From assembly GCA_022821145.1 (NCBI GenBank), contig JAJEEE010000064.1, forward strand, positions 166,690 to 230,689: a stretch of 64,000 nt of DNA. The letters run 5' to 3'. Below are positions 10,863-18,953 of this stretch, one piece after another; position 1 is the stretch's first letter, and each line of letters begins with the position of its first letter. The translations under genes and the position numbers were made by a program. This stretch comes from Acidobacteriota bacterium (lineage in GTDB: Bacteria; Acidobacteriota; Terriglobia; 20CM-2-55-15). The notes below the pieces were generated by a model that did no database searches, was not told the DNA's origin, and worked only from the letters and a program-made list of their open reading frames with translations.

Positions 10863-12341
10863 ATGAAGCCGGAAGTTATCGACAAGCTCCGGGACATCGT
10901 CGGCGCCGACGGCGCGACCGACGACGCCGCCGAGCTCCTCGTCTACGAGTGTGACGCGCTGACGCTGTTCAAGAACAGCCCGGACGTCGTCGTGTTCCCC
11001 GCCGACACCGAGCAGGTCGCCGCCGTCGTCCGGCTCGCCAACGAATACGGGATCCCGTTCCTCCCGCGCGGCGCCGGCACGGGGCTGAGCGGAGGCGCGC
11101 TGGCCCTGGAAGGCGGCATCATCATCGAGCTCCAGCAGTTGAACCGGATCCTGTCGGTGGACGCCGAGAACCGCACGGCCGTGGTCCAGCCCGGCGTGGT
11201 CAACCTGCACCTGTCGCAGGCCGTGGCGCACCTCGGTCTCTACTACGCGCCCGACCCGTCCAGCCAGGTGGCGTGCAGCATCGGCGGCAACGTGGCCGAG
11301 AACGCGGGCGGGCCCCATTGCCTCAAGTACGGGATGACGACCAACCACGTACTGGAGGTGGAGGCCGTCGTCGCCGACGGAACCGTCGTCCGGCTCGGCT
11401 CGAAGACCGGGGAGCGGATCGGCTACGACATGGTGGGCGCGCTGGTGGGATCGGAGGGCACCTTCGCGATCGTCACCGAGATCACCGTCCGCCTCCTGAA
11501 GAAGCCCCAGTCCGTCAAGACCCTGCTCGCGGCGTTCCGTTCCGTCGAGGACTCCAGCCGGGCCGTCTCCGACGTGATCGCGGCGGGAATCGTGCCGGCC
11601 GCGCTGGAGTTCGTCGACCGGCGGACGACCGAGGCCGTGGAGGCGTCGGTCTACGCGGCGGGTTATCCGCTGGACGCCGCGGCCAGCCTCCTGATCGAGA
11701 TCGACGGGTTCGAGGTGGCCGTCGAGGACACTCAGGCGTCGATCGTCGACGTCTGCCGGCGCAACCACGCGTTCGAGGTCCGCCTCGCGCGGAGCGAGGC
11801 CGAGCGCGCCCGCCTGTGGATGGGCCGCAAGGGCGCTTTCGGCGCCATGGGACGCATCAGCCCGGACATGATCACGATGGACGCGGTCATTCCCCGGACG
11901 CGGCTGCCCGAAGTCCTGACCGCCATCGAACGCTTGTCCGAGCAGCACGCGATGCCCGTGGCCAACGTGTTCCACGCCGGGGACGGCAACCTGCATCCGC
12001 TGATCCTGTACGACGGACGGGACGCGGACCAGGTGGAACGCATCCACGCGCTCGGCGAGGCCATCATGGAAGTCTGCGTCGGCGTCGGGGGCGCGCTCAG
12101 CGGCGAGCACGGCATCGGCGTCGAGAAGAAGGACTTCATGTGCATGATCTTCAACGACGACGACCTGGCCGCGATGCGCCGGGCCAAGGGCGTCTTCAAC
12201 CCCGATGGGCTCCTGAACCCCGGCAAGGTGTTTCCGTCGCGCCCCAGTTGTTCCGAGGTCGGACCGGGCGTCACGCGCACGGCCGAGGCGGCGCGGCGGA
12301 TCGATGAGTACGTTCGCGGCGCCGGCGAGGCGCGGGCGTGA
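10863..12341 (+). CDS. glcD: Glycolate oxidase subunit GlcD (FAD-binding oxidoreductase)
   Basis: A 492-residue flavoprotein of the FAD/FMN-binding type 4 family. The FAD-binding PCMH domain contains PRGAGTGLSGGAL and the SIGGNVAENAGGPHCLKYGMT segment. The C-terminal FAD-oxidase domain contains the conserved VFHAGDGNLHP and SGEHGIGVEKK motifs and ends with FNPDGLLNPGKVFP. GlcDEF oxidises glycolate (or D-lactate-type 2-hydroxy acids) and passes electrons to quinones. The ATG at 10863 is chosen over an upstream TTG at 10854. The stop overlaps the GTG of glcE. Confidence 0.93.
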   Translation: MKPEVIDKLRDIVGADGATDDAAELLVYECDALTLFKNSPDVVVFPADTEQVAAVVRLANEYGIPFLPRGAGTGLSGGALALEGGIIIELQQLNRILSVDAENRTAVVQPGVVNLHLSQAVAHLGLYYAPDPSSQVACSIGGNVAENAGGPHCLKYGMTTNHVLEVEAVVADGTVVRLGSKTGERIGYDMVGALVGSEGTFAIVTEITVRLLKKPQSVKTLLAAFRSVEDSSRAVSDVIAAGIVPAALEFVDRRTTEAVEASVYAAGYPLDAAASLLIEIDGFEVAVEDTQASIVDVCRRNHAFEVRLARSEAERARLWMGRKGAFGAMGRISPDMITMDAVIPRTRLPEVLTAIERLSEQHAMPVANVFHAGDGNLHPLILYDGRDADQVERIHALGEAIMEVCVGVGGALSGEHGIGVEKKDFMCMIFNDDDLAAMRRAKGVFNPDGLLNPGKVFPSRPSCSEVGPGVTRTAEAARRIDEYVRGAGEARA

Positions 12342-13456
12342 TCGTCGATTCGCGCGCCGTCGACCGGGTGCTCGCGCCGGCGTCGGCCGGGGAACTGGCC
12401 GAGATGATGCGTTCCGAGACCGGGACGATCGCCCCCGTCGGCGCCGGCACCGAGTTGTCGCTGGGAAACCCCCTCGAGCCGATCGACGCCGCGATCGACA
12501 CGCGCCGGCTGGACCGGATCACCGAGTACGTTCCGGCCGACCTGACGATCCACGTGGAGTCCGGGGTCCGGCTCGGCCAGCTCGCCGGGGCGCTCGCCGA
12601 ACACGGACAGATGCTGCCGCTCGATCCGTGGAACGGCCCCGAGGCGACGATCGGCGGCGTGGTCGCCACCAACGCGCAGGGGCCGCTTCGGGCCGTCGGG
12701 ACGGTGCGCGACTGGATCATCGGCATGCAGGTCGTCGACTCCGGCGGGCGGGCGTCCAAGACGGGCGGCCGCGTCGTCAAGAACGTCTCCGGCTACGACC
12801 TGGCCAAGTTGTACACGGGGTCCCTGGGCTCCCTGGCCGTGATATCCGAGATCAGCTTCAAGCTGCGCGCCGCCTTCGCGGCCACGGCCTCGGCGCGCCT
12901 CCGCCCCGGCGGCCTCGCCGAGGCCGCCGACGTCATCCGGGAGATTCGCTCCGGCCCGCTCGAGCCGGTCTCGCTGGTCTGGGCCGGACCCGAAGACCCG
13001 TTCGTCGCCGTGCGCTTCGGCGAACATCCGCGGGCCGTCGAGTGGCAGCTCGATCGACTGCCCGGCGAGGGCTGGGAGCGGTTCGACGCGGAGACCGAGT
13101 CCGCGGTCTGGGACGCGGTGCGGGACCGGTACCGCGCACTGGCCGAACCGGTGGTCCGCGTGGCCGCGCCGCCCTCCGAGGCGCGGGCCGTGATCGAGCG
13201 GTTCCGGCCCGAGTCGTGGCTCGTCCACGCGGCCAACGGGACGATCCTGATGACGGCGGGCGTGGACGCCATCGCCCGGCTGCGCGAGCGCCATCCCACC
13301 CTCGTCGAACGGGCGCCCCGGGAAGTGCGGCTTCAGGCCGGCGTGTTCGGGCTGACGGGCGCCGAGTACGACCTGATGCGCCGCGTGAAGACCGCGTTCG
13401 ACCCGGAGGGCCGCCTGAACCCCGGCCGCCACGTCGACGGAGAACGCCCGGCATGA
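12338..13456 (+). CDS. glcE: Glycolate oxidase subunit GlcE (FAD-binding)
   Basis: A 372-residue FAD-binding type 4 protein, shorter than GlcD as expected for GlcE. It has PVGAGTELSLG, ATIGGVVATNAQGP and the KNVSGYDLAKLYTGSLGSLAVISE motif, and ends FDPEGRLNPGRHV. It pairs with GlcD as a non-identical flavoprotein subunit. The GTG start overlaps the glcD stop and the stop overlaps the glcF ATG, so the three are one translationally coupled operon. Confidence 0.9.
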   Translation: MIVDSRAVDRVLAPASAGELAEMMRSETGTIAPVGAGTELSLGNPLEPIDAAIDTRRLDRITEYVPADLTIHVESGVRLGQLAGALAEHGQMLPLDPWNGPEATIGGVVATNAQGPLRAVGTVRDWIIGMQVVDSGGRASKTGGRVVKNVSGYDLAKLYTGSLGSLAVISEISFKLRAAFAATASARLRPGGLAEAADVIREIRSGPLEPVSLVWAGPEDPFVAVRFGEHPRAVEWQLDRLPGEGWERFDAETESAVWDAVRDRYRALAEPVVRVAAPPSEARAVIERFRPESWLVHAANGTILMTAGVDAIARLRERHPTLVERAPREVRLQAGVFGLTGAEYDLMRRVKTAFDPEGRLNPGRHVDGERPA

Positions 13457-14703
13457 GCCCGGCCGTCCAGGAAGAACCCCGAACCACGCGGCAAGGCTAC
13501 CTGGACTGCATCCACTGCGGCCTGTGCCTGTCCTCGTGCCCCACCTACCGCGTCCTCGGCAACGAGATGGACTCCCCCCGCGGCCGCGTGCACCTGATGC
13601 GCGCCTACGACGAGGGGCGCACCCCGATCACCGACACGTTCGTCGAGCACATGTTCCGCTGCCTGGACTGCCGGGCCTGCGAAACGGCCTGTCCGTCCGG
13701 CGTCCAGTTCGGAACGATGATGGAAGACATGCGGGGCGCGATCCTGGACGAGCGCGGCGCCGACCCCCTCACGCGCTTCGTCATGAACCACGTGTTCCCG
13801 TATCCGTGGCGCTTTCACCTGGCGGCCCGCCTGCTGCAGTTCTACCGGCAGTCCGGGCTGCAAGGCCTGGTCCGGGCCACCGGAGTGCTCGCCCGGATCG
13901 CCCCCGGATACGCCGCCGCCGAGGCCATGACGCCGGAAGCGCCGCTGCAGACCGGGGTCCAGACTGGACACACCTACCGCGCCGCCGGGCGGGCGCGCGG
14001 CACGGTCGCGTTGTTCTCGGGCTGCGTGATGAACTCGCTGCTCGGCGACGTCAACCGCGCCACGGTGGCGCTTCTGAACCGGGCCGGATTCGACGTCGCC
14101 GTGCCGGACGGCCAGGTCTGCTGCGGCGCGCTGGCCAACCACGCCGGCCTCAGGGACACGGCCCGCGGCATGGCCCGCGAGAACCTGGGACGATTCCCCG
14201 TCGACGGCGTCGACGCCGTCATCGTCAACGCATCCGGATGCGGCGCCATGCTCGCCGAGTATCCGCTGCTCGTCGAGGGCGCCGAGGCGTTCGCCTCGAA
14301 GGTCCAGGACGTGTCCGCGTTCCTGGCCCGGGCGTCGTTCGACGACGCGCTGACCCGCCCGGTCCGCGCCCGGGTCGGCTACGACGACCCGTGCCACCTG
14401 ATTCACGCCCAGGGCGTCTCCCGCCCGCCGCGGGACCTGCTCCGGGCGGTCCCCGGCGTCGAGTTCGTCGAGGTCGCCGGCGCCGACGAGTGCTGCGGCA
14501 GCGCCGGCGTCTACAACCTGACGCACCGCGAGCTGTCGATGGAGATCCTGGACCGCAAGATGGAACGCGTCCGCGCCGCGAACCTCGACATCCTGGTCAC
14601 CGGCAACCCGGGCTGCCTGTTCCAGCTCCGGTACGGCGCGCGGCGCCACGGACTCGACCTGGAAGTCACACACATCGCGGAGTTCCTCCACCGGGCGGTT
14701 TGA
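13453..14703 (+). CDS. glcF: Glycolate oxidase iron-sulfur subunit GlcF
   Basis: A 416-residue protein with two [4Fe-4S] ferredoxin motifs (CIHCGLCLSSCPTY near residue 20 and CLDCRACETACPSG near 75) and two cysteine-rich CCG domains (CCGALANHAGL and ADECCGSAGVYN). It transfers electrons from the GlcD/GlcE flavins toward the quinone pool at the membrane. The start overlaps the glcE stop. A piece of its last coding segment (NPGCLF-LRYGAR) reappears as a relic at 15474-15518, beyond hicAB. Confidence 0.93.
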   Translation: MSPAVQEEPRTTRQGYLDCIHCGLCLSSCPTYRVLGNEMDSPRGRVHLMRAYDEGRTPITDTFVEHMFRCLDCRACETACPSGVQFGTMMEDMRGAILDERGADPLTRFVMNHVFPYPWRFHLAARLLQFYRQSGLQGLVRATGVLARIAPGYAAAEAMTPEAPLQTGVQTGHTYRAAGRARGTVALFSGCVMNSLLGDVNRATVALLNRAGFDVAVPDGQVCCGALANHAGLRDTARGMARENLGRFPVDGVDAVIVNASGCGAMLAEYPLLVEGAEAFASKVQDVSAFLARASFDDALTRPVRARVGYDDPCHLIHAQGVSRPPRDLLRAVPGVEFVEVAGADECCGSAGVYNLTHRELSMEILDRKMERVRAANLDILVTGNPGCLFQLRYGARRHGLDLEVTHIAEFLHRAV

Positions 14704-14806
14704 AGCGAACCGCGGCTTCGCAGCCACGAACGTGTGCACGGCCGGCATCGCAGCCGTTTTCAGCCGCGAGCCGCCCGACGGGCGCCCGGCAGCCGCGGCG
14801 CACTTG

Positions 14807-14825
14807 GATATCGGTTCGTGATATC
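14807..14825. promoter_or_regulatory. Possible hicAB operator
   Basis: Two GATATC palindromes (14807-14812 and 14820-14825) sit 13 bases apart, just before the TTG of hicA. Toxin-antitoxin operons are usually self-repressed at such boxes; the assignment rests on position and symmetry only. Confidence 0.3.
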
Positions 14826-14834
14826 TTTTCCGGG

Positions 14835-15089
14835 TTGCGAAAGCAGCACCGCAAGACCTTGGCAGCGATATTCACGCGGCCCACCCGATCGGGAATCCTC
14901 TGGGCGGACGTCGAATCCCTGTTCCTCGCCTGCGGCGCTTACATCGAGGAACGGAAAGGGTCCCGGGTCTACGTCGAACTGAACGGCGTGGCGGGCCACT
15001 TCCATCGGCCCCACCCTGCGAAAGAAGCCCGAAAGGGGTTGGTCGAAGCGGCGCCGCGGTTCTTCGAGGAGGCGCAAGTCCGACGATGA
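14835..15089 (+). CDS. hicA: HicA-type toxin (mRNA interferase) of a HicAB module
   Basis: An 84-residue protein with the HicA double-stranded-RNA-binding fold. It has ILWADVESLFLACGAYIEER, then GSRVYVELNGVAGHFHRPHP, where the HxxHP-type His is the catalytic residue of HicA RNases, and ends RFFEEAQV. TTG is the only start in this frame that gives a normal-length protein, and no clear ribosome binding site precedes it. The stop overlaps the hicB ATG. Confidence 0.85.
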   Translation: MRKQHRKTLAAIFTRPTRSGILWADVESLFLACGAYIEERKGSRVYVELNGVAGHFHRPHPAKEARKGLVEAAPRFFEEAQVRR

Positions 15090-15421
15090 TGGAACACAAG
15101 GGATACCGCGCGACGGTGACTTTCGATGACGCGGCCGGCGTCTTCCACGGAGAAGTGATCGATACGCGGGACGTGATCGTATTCGAAGGCCGGTCGGTGG
15201 CTCAACTCCGGAAGGAATTCAAACACTCGGTCGACGACTACCTGAAGGCATGCCGCGAACGCGGCCGGACTCCCGACAGACCTTTTTCGGGAAAGATCCC
15301 GTTGAGGATCCGACCCGAGATTCACAGGGCGGCCGCGGCCGCCGCCAAGGCTCAGGGGACGAGCCTCAACGCCTGGATCGCCAAGACGGTAGAAGAGGAG
15401 GCCCGGGAGTTCGCGCGTTGA
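15086..15421 (+). CDS. hicB: HicB-type antitoxin
   Basis: A 111-residue antitoxin. An N-terminal partially degraded RNase-H-like HicB domain (YRATVTFDDAAGVFHGEVI, then VIVFEGRSVAQLRKEFKHSVDDYL) is followed by a C-terminal ribbon-helix-helix DNA-binding region (GKIPLRIRPEIHRAAAAAAK, SLNAWIAKTVEEEA). It would neutralise HicA and repress the operon. It overlaps hicA by four bases. The pair is flanked on the right by a relic of the glcF 3' end, suggesting arrival by insertion or recombination next to glcF. Confidence 0.87.
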   Translation: MMEHKGYRATVTFDDAAGVFHGEVIDTRDVIVFEGRSVAQLRKEFKHSVDDYLKACRERGRTPDRPFSGKIPLRIRPEIHRAAAAAAKAQGTSLNAWIAKTVEEEAREFAR

Positions 15422-15473
15422 GCGGTCGATTCAACGCTCGAATTGGTGCCGCGCGCGACGGCAACCGGTAGAA

Positions 15474-15518
15474 TCGGGAAATCCCGGCTGCCTGTTTCGG
15501 CTCCGGTACGGCGCGCGG
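15474..15518 (+). pseudogene. Relic of the glcF 3' end
   Basis: Positions 15486-15518 match glcF 14611-14643 at 31 of 33 bases. In frame this reads SGNPGCLFRLRYGARL against TGNPGCLFQLRYGARR in glcF. The similarity fades on both sides. It is a short, decayed second copy of the glcF C-terminal coding segment lying beyond hicAB. Confidence 0.6.
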
Positions 15519-15701
15519 CTGTCCGCCGCAATCTCGTACAGCGGACGCAGACTTGCGCCGCACGTACCTGGTCCTTCAGCCGTGACCGCGTGGCGCCCGG
15601 ACTATCCCACGCCAGACATCGCCGTACCCGACAATAGCCGGATGCCTTCCGCCAATCGACGAACCTGTCAAGCATCGCCCTCGGCGTTCCCGCTCCCCTG
15701 C

Positions 15702-16475
15702 CTACCAGCCCACCGGCTTGACCGCCGCGGCGCCCGCCAGAGCATCCGGAAATTGCGCCGCCCGCAGCATCGCCGGGCGGATGTGGCGGACATGGCTTGC
15801 GGCCTGCCGTAGCTGCGGCGCGATCTGCCACCGGCCGGGGCACACGACGAACACGGGCCGCTTCCGTTCCTTCGTCACCATGCGGATCGGCGCCACCAAA
15901 TCGGTGTCGTTGGAAATCACCACCGCCGCATCGAACAGGTCCTGCCACGCGTCGTTCAACAGATGTGCCGCGAGGTTCACGTCCGAACCCTTCTCTTCCA
16001 TGGTGTGGAACTCTGCGATCACGGCGTCCGGGATCGGTTTCCCGGAGCCGCGGGGCGCGCCATCATTCCCGCCGCGGCGGTCCGGATAGACGCCCACCGG
16101 CAGCCTCTGGGGCCGTCCGCCAAGGACTCGGTGGTCTCCTCGGGGCAGTGTAACCGGCCTCGGCGCGTCGATCCGTCGCCCGGCGACCGGCAGGTTGGCG
16201 AGCGGCCGCCAGGCGGTCCTGGCAAGGAAACGGCCGTAGTGGATCTCGACCTCGGCCAGTGTGGCCAGCGCCTTAAGTTAGACACGCTGGCGGGCGGGCG
16301 CCTGCGGATCGAACTTGCCCGAAACCCGCGCCGTGAAGTATCGGAGCCGCTCGATCTCGTACTTGGGGGGCAGCAGGAGAGAGGTTAGAAGGACGGGATC
16401 GAGCCACTTGAAGGGCGTGCCCTTCAGCGCTCCGTAATACAGGTTGAAGCCGTCGACATAGACCCGCGTTCTCAC
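15702..16475 (-). pseudogene. NYN-domain (PIN-like RNase) protein gene interrupted by one in-frame TAA
   Basis: Without the stop this frame would encode about 257 residues of a NYN/DUF88 nuclease-like protein. The N-terminal part has RVYVDGFNLYYGALK (first catalytic Asp). The C-terminal part has FHTMEEKGSDVNLAAHLLND and AAVVISNDTDLVAPI (further acidic residues). Both parts are in the same frame, split only by TAA at 16278-16280, where relatives usually have Tyr (RQRV-Y-LKAL), one base away (TAC to TAA). The GTG start at 16475 follows a GGGAGCGG site. It is either a recent nonsense pseudogene or a sequencing error; the rest of the frame is intact. Confidence 0.75.
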
Positions 16476-16646
16476 GTCCGCTCCCTGAAATAGCAAGGGC
16501 CGCTCCGGAGAGCAGCCCTTGAGCCGACAGCATGCTGCCGGCGGGTAACTGTGGAGACATTACGCCCGATGGCTCTCATCTGCAAGCTGCTGTTCCGACA
16601 GTGATGCTCCGACAACCGGAAATCAGACCCGCGGTAGCGAATCGGG

Positions 16647-16671
16647 CGCCCGGATGGGCCTCGTCCGGGCG
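16647..16671. terminator. Possible hairpin terminator upstream of htpX
   Basis: Perfect 8-bp stem CGCCCGGA/TCCGGGCG with a 9-base loop, followed by only a short T run. It lies between the NYN gene start and htpX and could equally be a leader structure. Confidence 0.25.
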
Positions 16672-16728
16672 ATTTCCGACGGCGGGCATGGCGGGCTGCT
16701 AGAATAGGAAACACGCGGAGGTAGTGCG

Positions 16729-17607
16729 ATGAATACGGCGAAGACGGGAATCCTGATGGTCGGGCTGACCGTGCTGCTCGTGATGGTGGGCGGCACGCTG
16801 GGCGGGATCTACGGCGGCGAGGGCGGCGCAACGAGCTTCGCGCTCATCGCCTTCGTCATCGCGATGGCGATGAACGGCTTCTCGTACTGGTTCAGCGACA
16901 AGCTGGTCCTGAAGATGTACAAGGCCGAGGAAGTCACCGAGCAGTCGTCGCCCGAGTTCTACCGGACCGTGCGGAACCTGGCCCAGCGGGCCGACCTGCC
17001 GATGCCCAAGGTCTACATCATCCCGTCGGACGCCCCCAACGCCTTCGCGACGGGACGCAACCCGCAAAACGCGGCCGTGGCCGCGACGCGGGGCATCCTG
17101 AAGATCCTCAGCCGCGACGAACTGGCCGGGGTCATGGCCCACGAGCTGGCGCACGTCAAGAACCGCGACATCCTGATCGGCACGATCGCCGCCGCCGTGG
17201 CCGGCGCCATCAGCATGATGGCGACCATGGCCCAGTTCGCCATGATCTTCGGCGGCGGCCGGCGCGACGACCGGGACGGCGGCAGCATCATCCCGCTGCT
17301 GGCGACGGCGATCCTGGCCCCGATCGCGGCCGCCCTGATCCAGATGGCGATCTCGCGTTCGCGCGAGTACCAGGCCGACGCGACGGGCGCGAAGATCTGC
17401 GGCAACCCGCTCTGGCTCGCCAACGCGCTGGAGAAACTGGACAAGGCCTCGCGGCGCGTGGCCATCGACGCGAACCCCGCCACGGCTCACATGTTCATCG
17501 TCAACCCGCTGCGGGGCGGCGGCATGAGCCGGCTGTTCAGCACGCACCCGCCCATGGACGACCGGGTCCAGCGCCTCCGGGACATGGCCTACGGGGGGAT
17601 CGGGTAG
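16729..17607 (+). CDS. htpX: Zinc metalloprotease HtpX homologue
   Basis: A 292-residue inner-membrane M48 protease involved in membrane protein quality control. Two N-terminal membrane segments (residues 5-28 and 33-55) precede the catalytic motif H138-ELAH-142. Two more hydrophobic segments follow ([20 protein letters not shown] and [19 protein letters not shown]), then the zinc-ligand glutamate in [10 protein letters not shown]. The C-terminus ends [13 protein letters not shown], as usual for HtpX. A GGAGGT ribosome binding site precedes the ATG. Length and motifs are complete. Confidence 0.95.
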   Translation: MNTAKTGILMVGLTVLLVMVGGTLGGIYGGEGGATSFALIAFVIAMAMNGFSYWFSDKLVLKMYKAEEVTEQSSPEFYRTVRNLAQRADLPMPKVYIIPSDAPNAFATGRNPQNAAVAATRGILKILSRDELAGVMAHELAHVKNRDILIGTIAAAVAGAISMMATMAQFAMIFGGGRRDDRDGGSIIPLLATAILAPIAAALIQMAISRSREYQADATGAKICGNPLWLANALEKLDKASRRVAIDANPATAHMFIVNPLRGGGMSRLFSTHPPMDDRVQRLRDMAYGGIG

Positions 17608-17689
17608 CGACCCCGACGCCGGTTACGAGTCGCGACCGCATCTCATCCGTCCCACTCGTCGTGGGCAACGACGACACTCATCGGTGCGG

Positions 17690-17920
17690 TCACCGGGCGT
17701 TGGCTTCCTCTCGATCGAACGCATAGTCTTCCGGAACCGACCATGCGCGCGTACGCATTCGTTCCACCGCCGGCGCTCGGCGTTCGTCTCTCGCCAACAC
17801 GATGCGTTCCGTCTTGGCGGACACCACCTCCAAAGCGTCACCGGGCTTCAGGCCAAGTTCCTCGACCAGCGCCTTGGGCAGCCGCACCGCGAGACTGTTG
17901 CCCCATTTCGAGACTTGCAT
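17690..17920 (-). CDS. AbrB/MazE-type antitoxin, apparently without a toxin
   Basis: A 76-residue protein with an N-terminal swapped-hairpin AbrB domain (MQVSKWGNSLAVRLPKALVE, then LGLKPGDALEVVSAKTERIVL) and an acidic C-terminal tail (AWSVPEDYAFDREEANAR) that would block a toxin. Such genes normally overlap a MazF or VapC toxin gene. Here the overlapping GTG downstream opens only a 16-codon frame before TGA, so the toxin is missing or truncated. Confidence 0.8.
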   Translation of the reverse strand: MQVSKWGNSLAVRLPKALVEELGLKPGDALEVVSAKTERIVLARDERRAPAVERMRTRAWSVPEDYAFDREEANAR

Positions 17921-17931
17921 AGTGTCTCTAA

Positions 17932-17950
17932 TGATATTCGGCAGTGATAT
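17932..17950. promoter_or_regulatory. Possible operator of the AbrB-type antitoxin
   Basis: Two TGATAT boxes (17932-17937 and 17945-17950), 13 bases apart, lie just upstream of the antitoxin ATG in a locally AT-rich stretch that contrasts with the surrounding GC-rich DNA. Confidence 0.3.
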
Positions 17951-18013
17951 ACGTTCCTATAGCATATTGCCGGAGCGAGTCCGGGGGGTTCAGCTCCGGC
18001 CTGGTCGGCCGCC

Positions 18014-18934
18014 TCAGTACAGCGGCGCCTCGCCCTCGGGCCGCGTCTTCCATCGCCGGTGGATCCACAGCCACTGGTCGGGATACTTCCTTACGAAGTC
18101 TTCGACGATCCGGTTGAACCGGGCCGTGTTGGCCAGCACGTCCGCGCGGCGGTCACCGGAACGGATGAGCGGCTCCGGCGGCTGGAACTCCAGGACGTGC
18201 CGGCCGCGCGCCTCGTCCCAGCGGATGAAACCCGGCACGACGGGCGCGCCCGTGCGCAGGGCGAACATCGCCAGGCCCGGCGTCGTGGCGGCCGGGATCC
18301 CGAAGAAGTCCGCGAAGACCCCGTCGCCGCGCGTCGTGTTCTGGTCGACGAGGATGCCCACGGCTTCCTTGTCGTCCAGCGCCTTCAGGACGCCGCGCAC
18401 CGCGTCGGTCCGGCTGATGACGGCGTTCCCGGCCCGCGTGCGGTAGCGCGCGATCAGGTCTTCGACCAGCGGATTGTCGATCGGGCGCGTCAGGAACTTC
18501 ATCGGGTACCCGTAGACGGAATGGGCGAACGAGGACAGCTCCCATGCCCCGACGTGCGCCGTGAGGACGAGAACGCCCCGGCCCTCCGCCAACGCCCGTT
18601 CGTAGTGCTCGAGGCCCTCGTACTCCACCAGGTCCTCGATGTCGTCGCGGGTGAGTTTCGGAAAGCGGCTGAACTCGACCAGCAGGCGGCCGAGGTTCCG
18701 GAAGACGCCCCGGACGATGCGCGTCCGTTCGGGTTCGGACAGCTCCGGCAGGGCCATCCGGAGGTTGCGGCGCGCGACACGCCGTTGGCGCGCGGCCGCC
18801 GCGTAGCCGACATACGCCAGCAGGCGCCCGGCGCCCAGTGCCGCCCGCCGGGGGAGAACTCCCAGGAAACCCAGCAGCAGACTTGCTAGACTGTACTGGA
18901 TACGGGCTTGGAAGCCGGCCCTCATCCCGGGCAT
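18014..18934 (-). CDS. Lysophospholipid acyltransferase, LpxL/HtrB (lipid A late acyltransferase) family
   Basis: About 306 residues. An N-terminal hydrophobic anchor (SLASLLLGFLGVLPRRAALG) is followed by ARRNLRMALPEL, the catalytic HX4E motif in TAHVGAWEL, GILVDQNTTRGDGVFADFFG and GAPVVPGFIRW, in the order typical of late lipid A acyltransferases. It should add a secondary fatty acid to lipid A at the inner membrane. Three in-frame starts are possible (GTG 18940, ATG 18934, ATG 18925). It is divergent from an ArnT-like glycosyltransferase whose ATG is about 20 bases away, suggesting a shared control region for envelope lipid modification. Confidence 0.88.
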   Translation of the reverse strand: MPGMRAGFQARIQYSLASLLLGFLGVLPRRAALGAGRLLAYVGYAAAARQRRVARRNLRMALPELSEPERTRIVRGVFRNLGRLLVEFSRFPKLTRDDIEDLVEYEGLEHYERALAEGRGVLVLTAHVGAWELSSFAHSVYGYPMKFLTRPIDNPLVEDLIARYRTRAGNAVISRTDAVRGVLKALDDKEAVGILVDQNTTRGDGVFADFFGIPAATTPGLAMFALRTGAPVVPGFIRWDEARGRHVLEFQPPEPLIRSGDRRADVLANTARFNRIVEDFVRKYPDQWLWIHRRWKTRPEGEAPLY

Positions 18935-18953
18935 TTTCACACACTTCCCAGCA

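Noticed and set aside
10179..12110. 643-codon minus-strand frame opposite the TPR and glcD genes
   Set aside because: Shadow frame; glcD and the TPR protein on the plus strand have full family motifs.
15352..15948. 198-codon minus-strand frame overlapping the NYN gene
   Set aside because: Out of frame with the NYN motifs and without family features.
16019..16285. Separate 88-codon gene covering the NYN interruption
   Set aside because: It is in a different frame; the true frame on both sides of the TAA continues the NYN protein.
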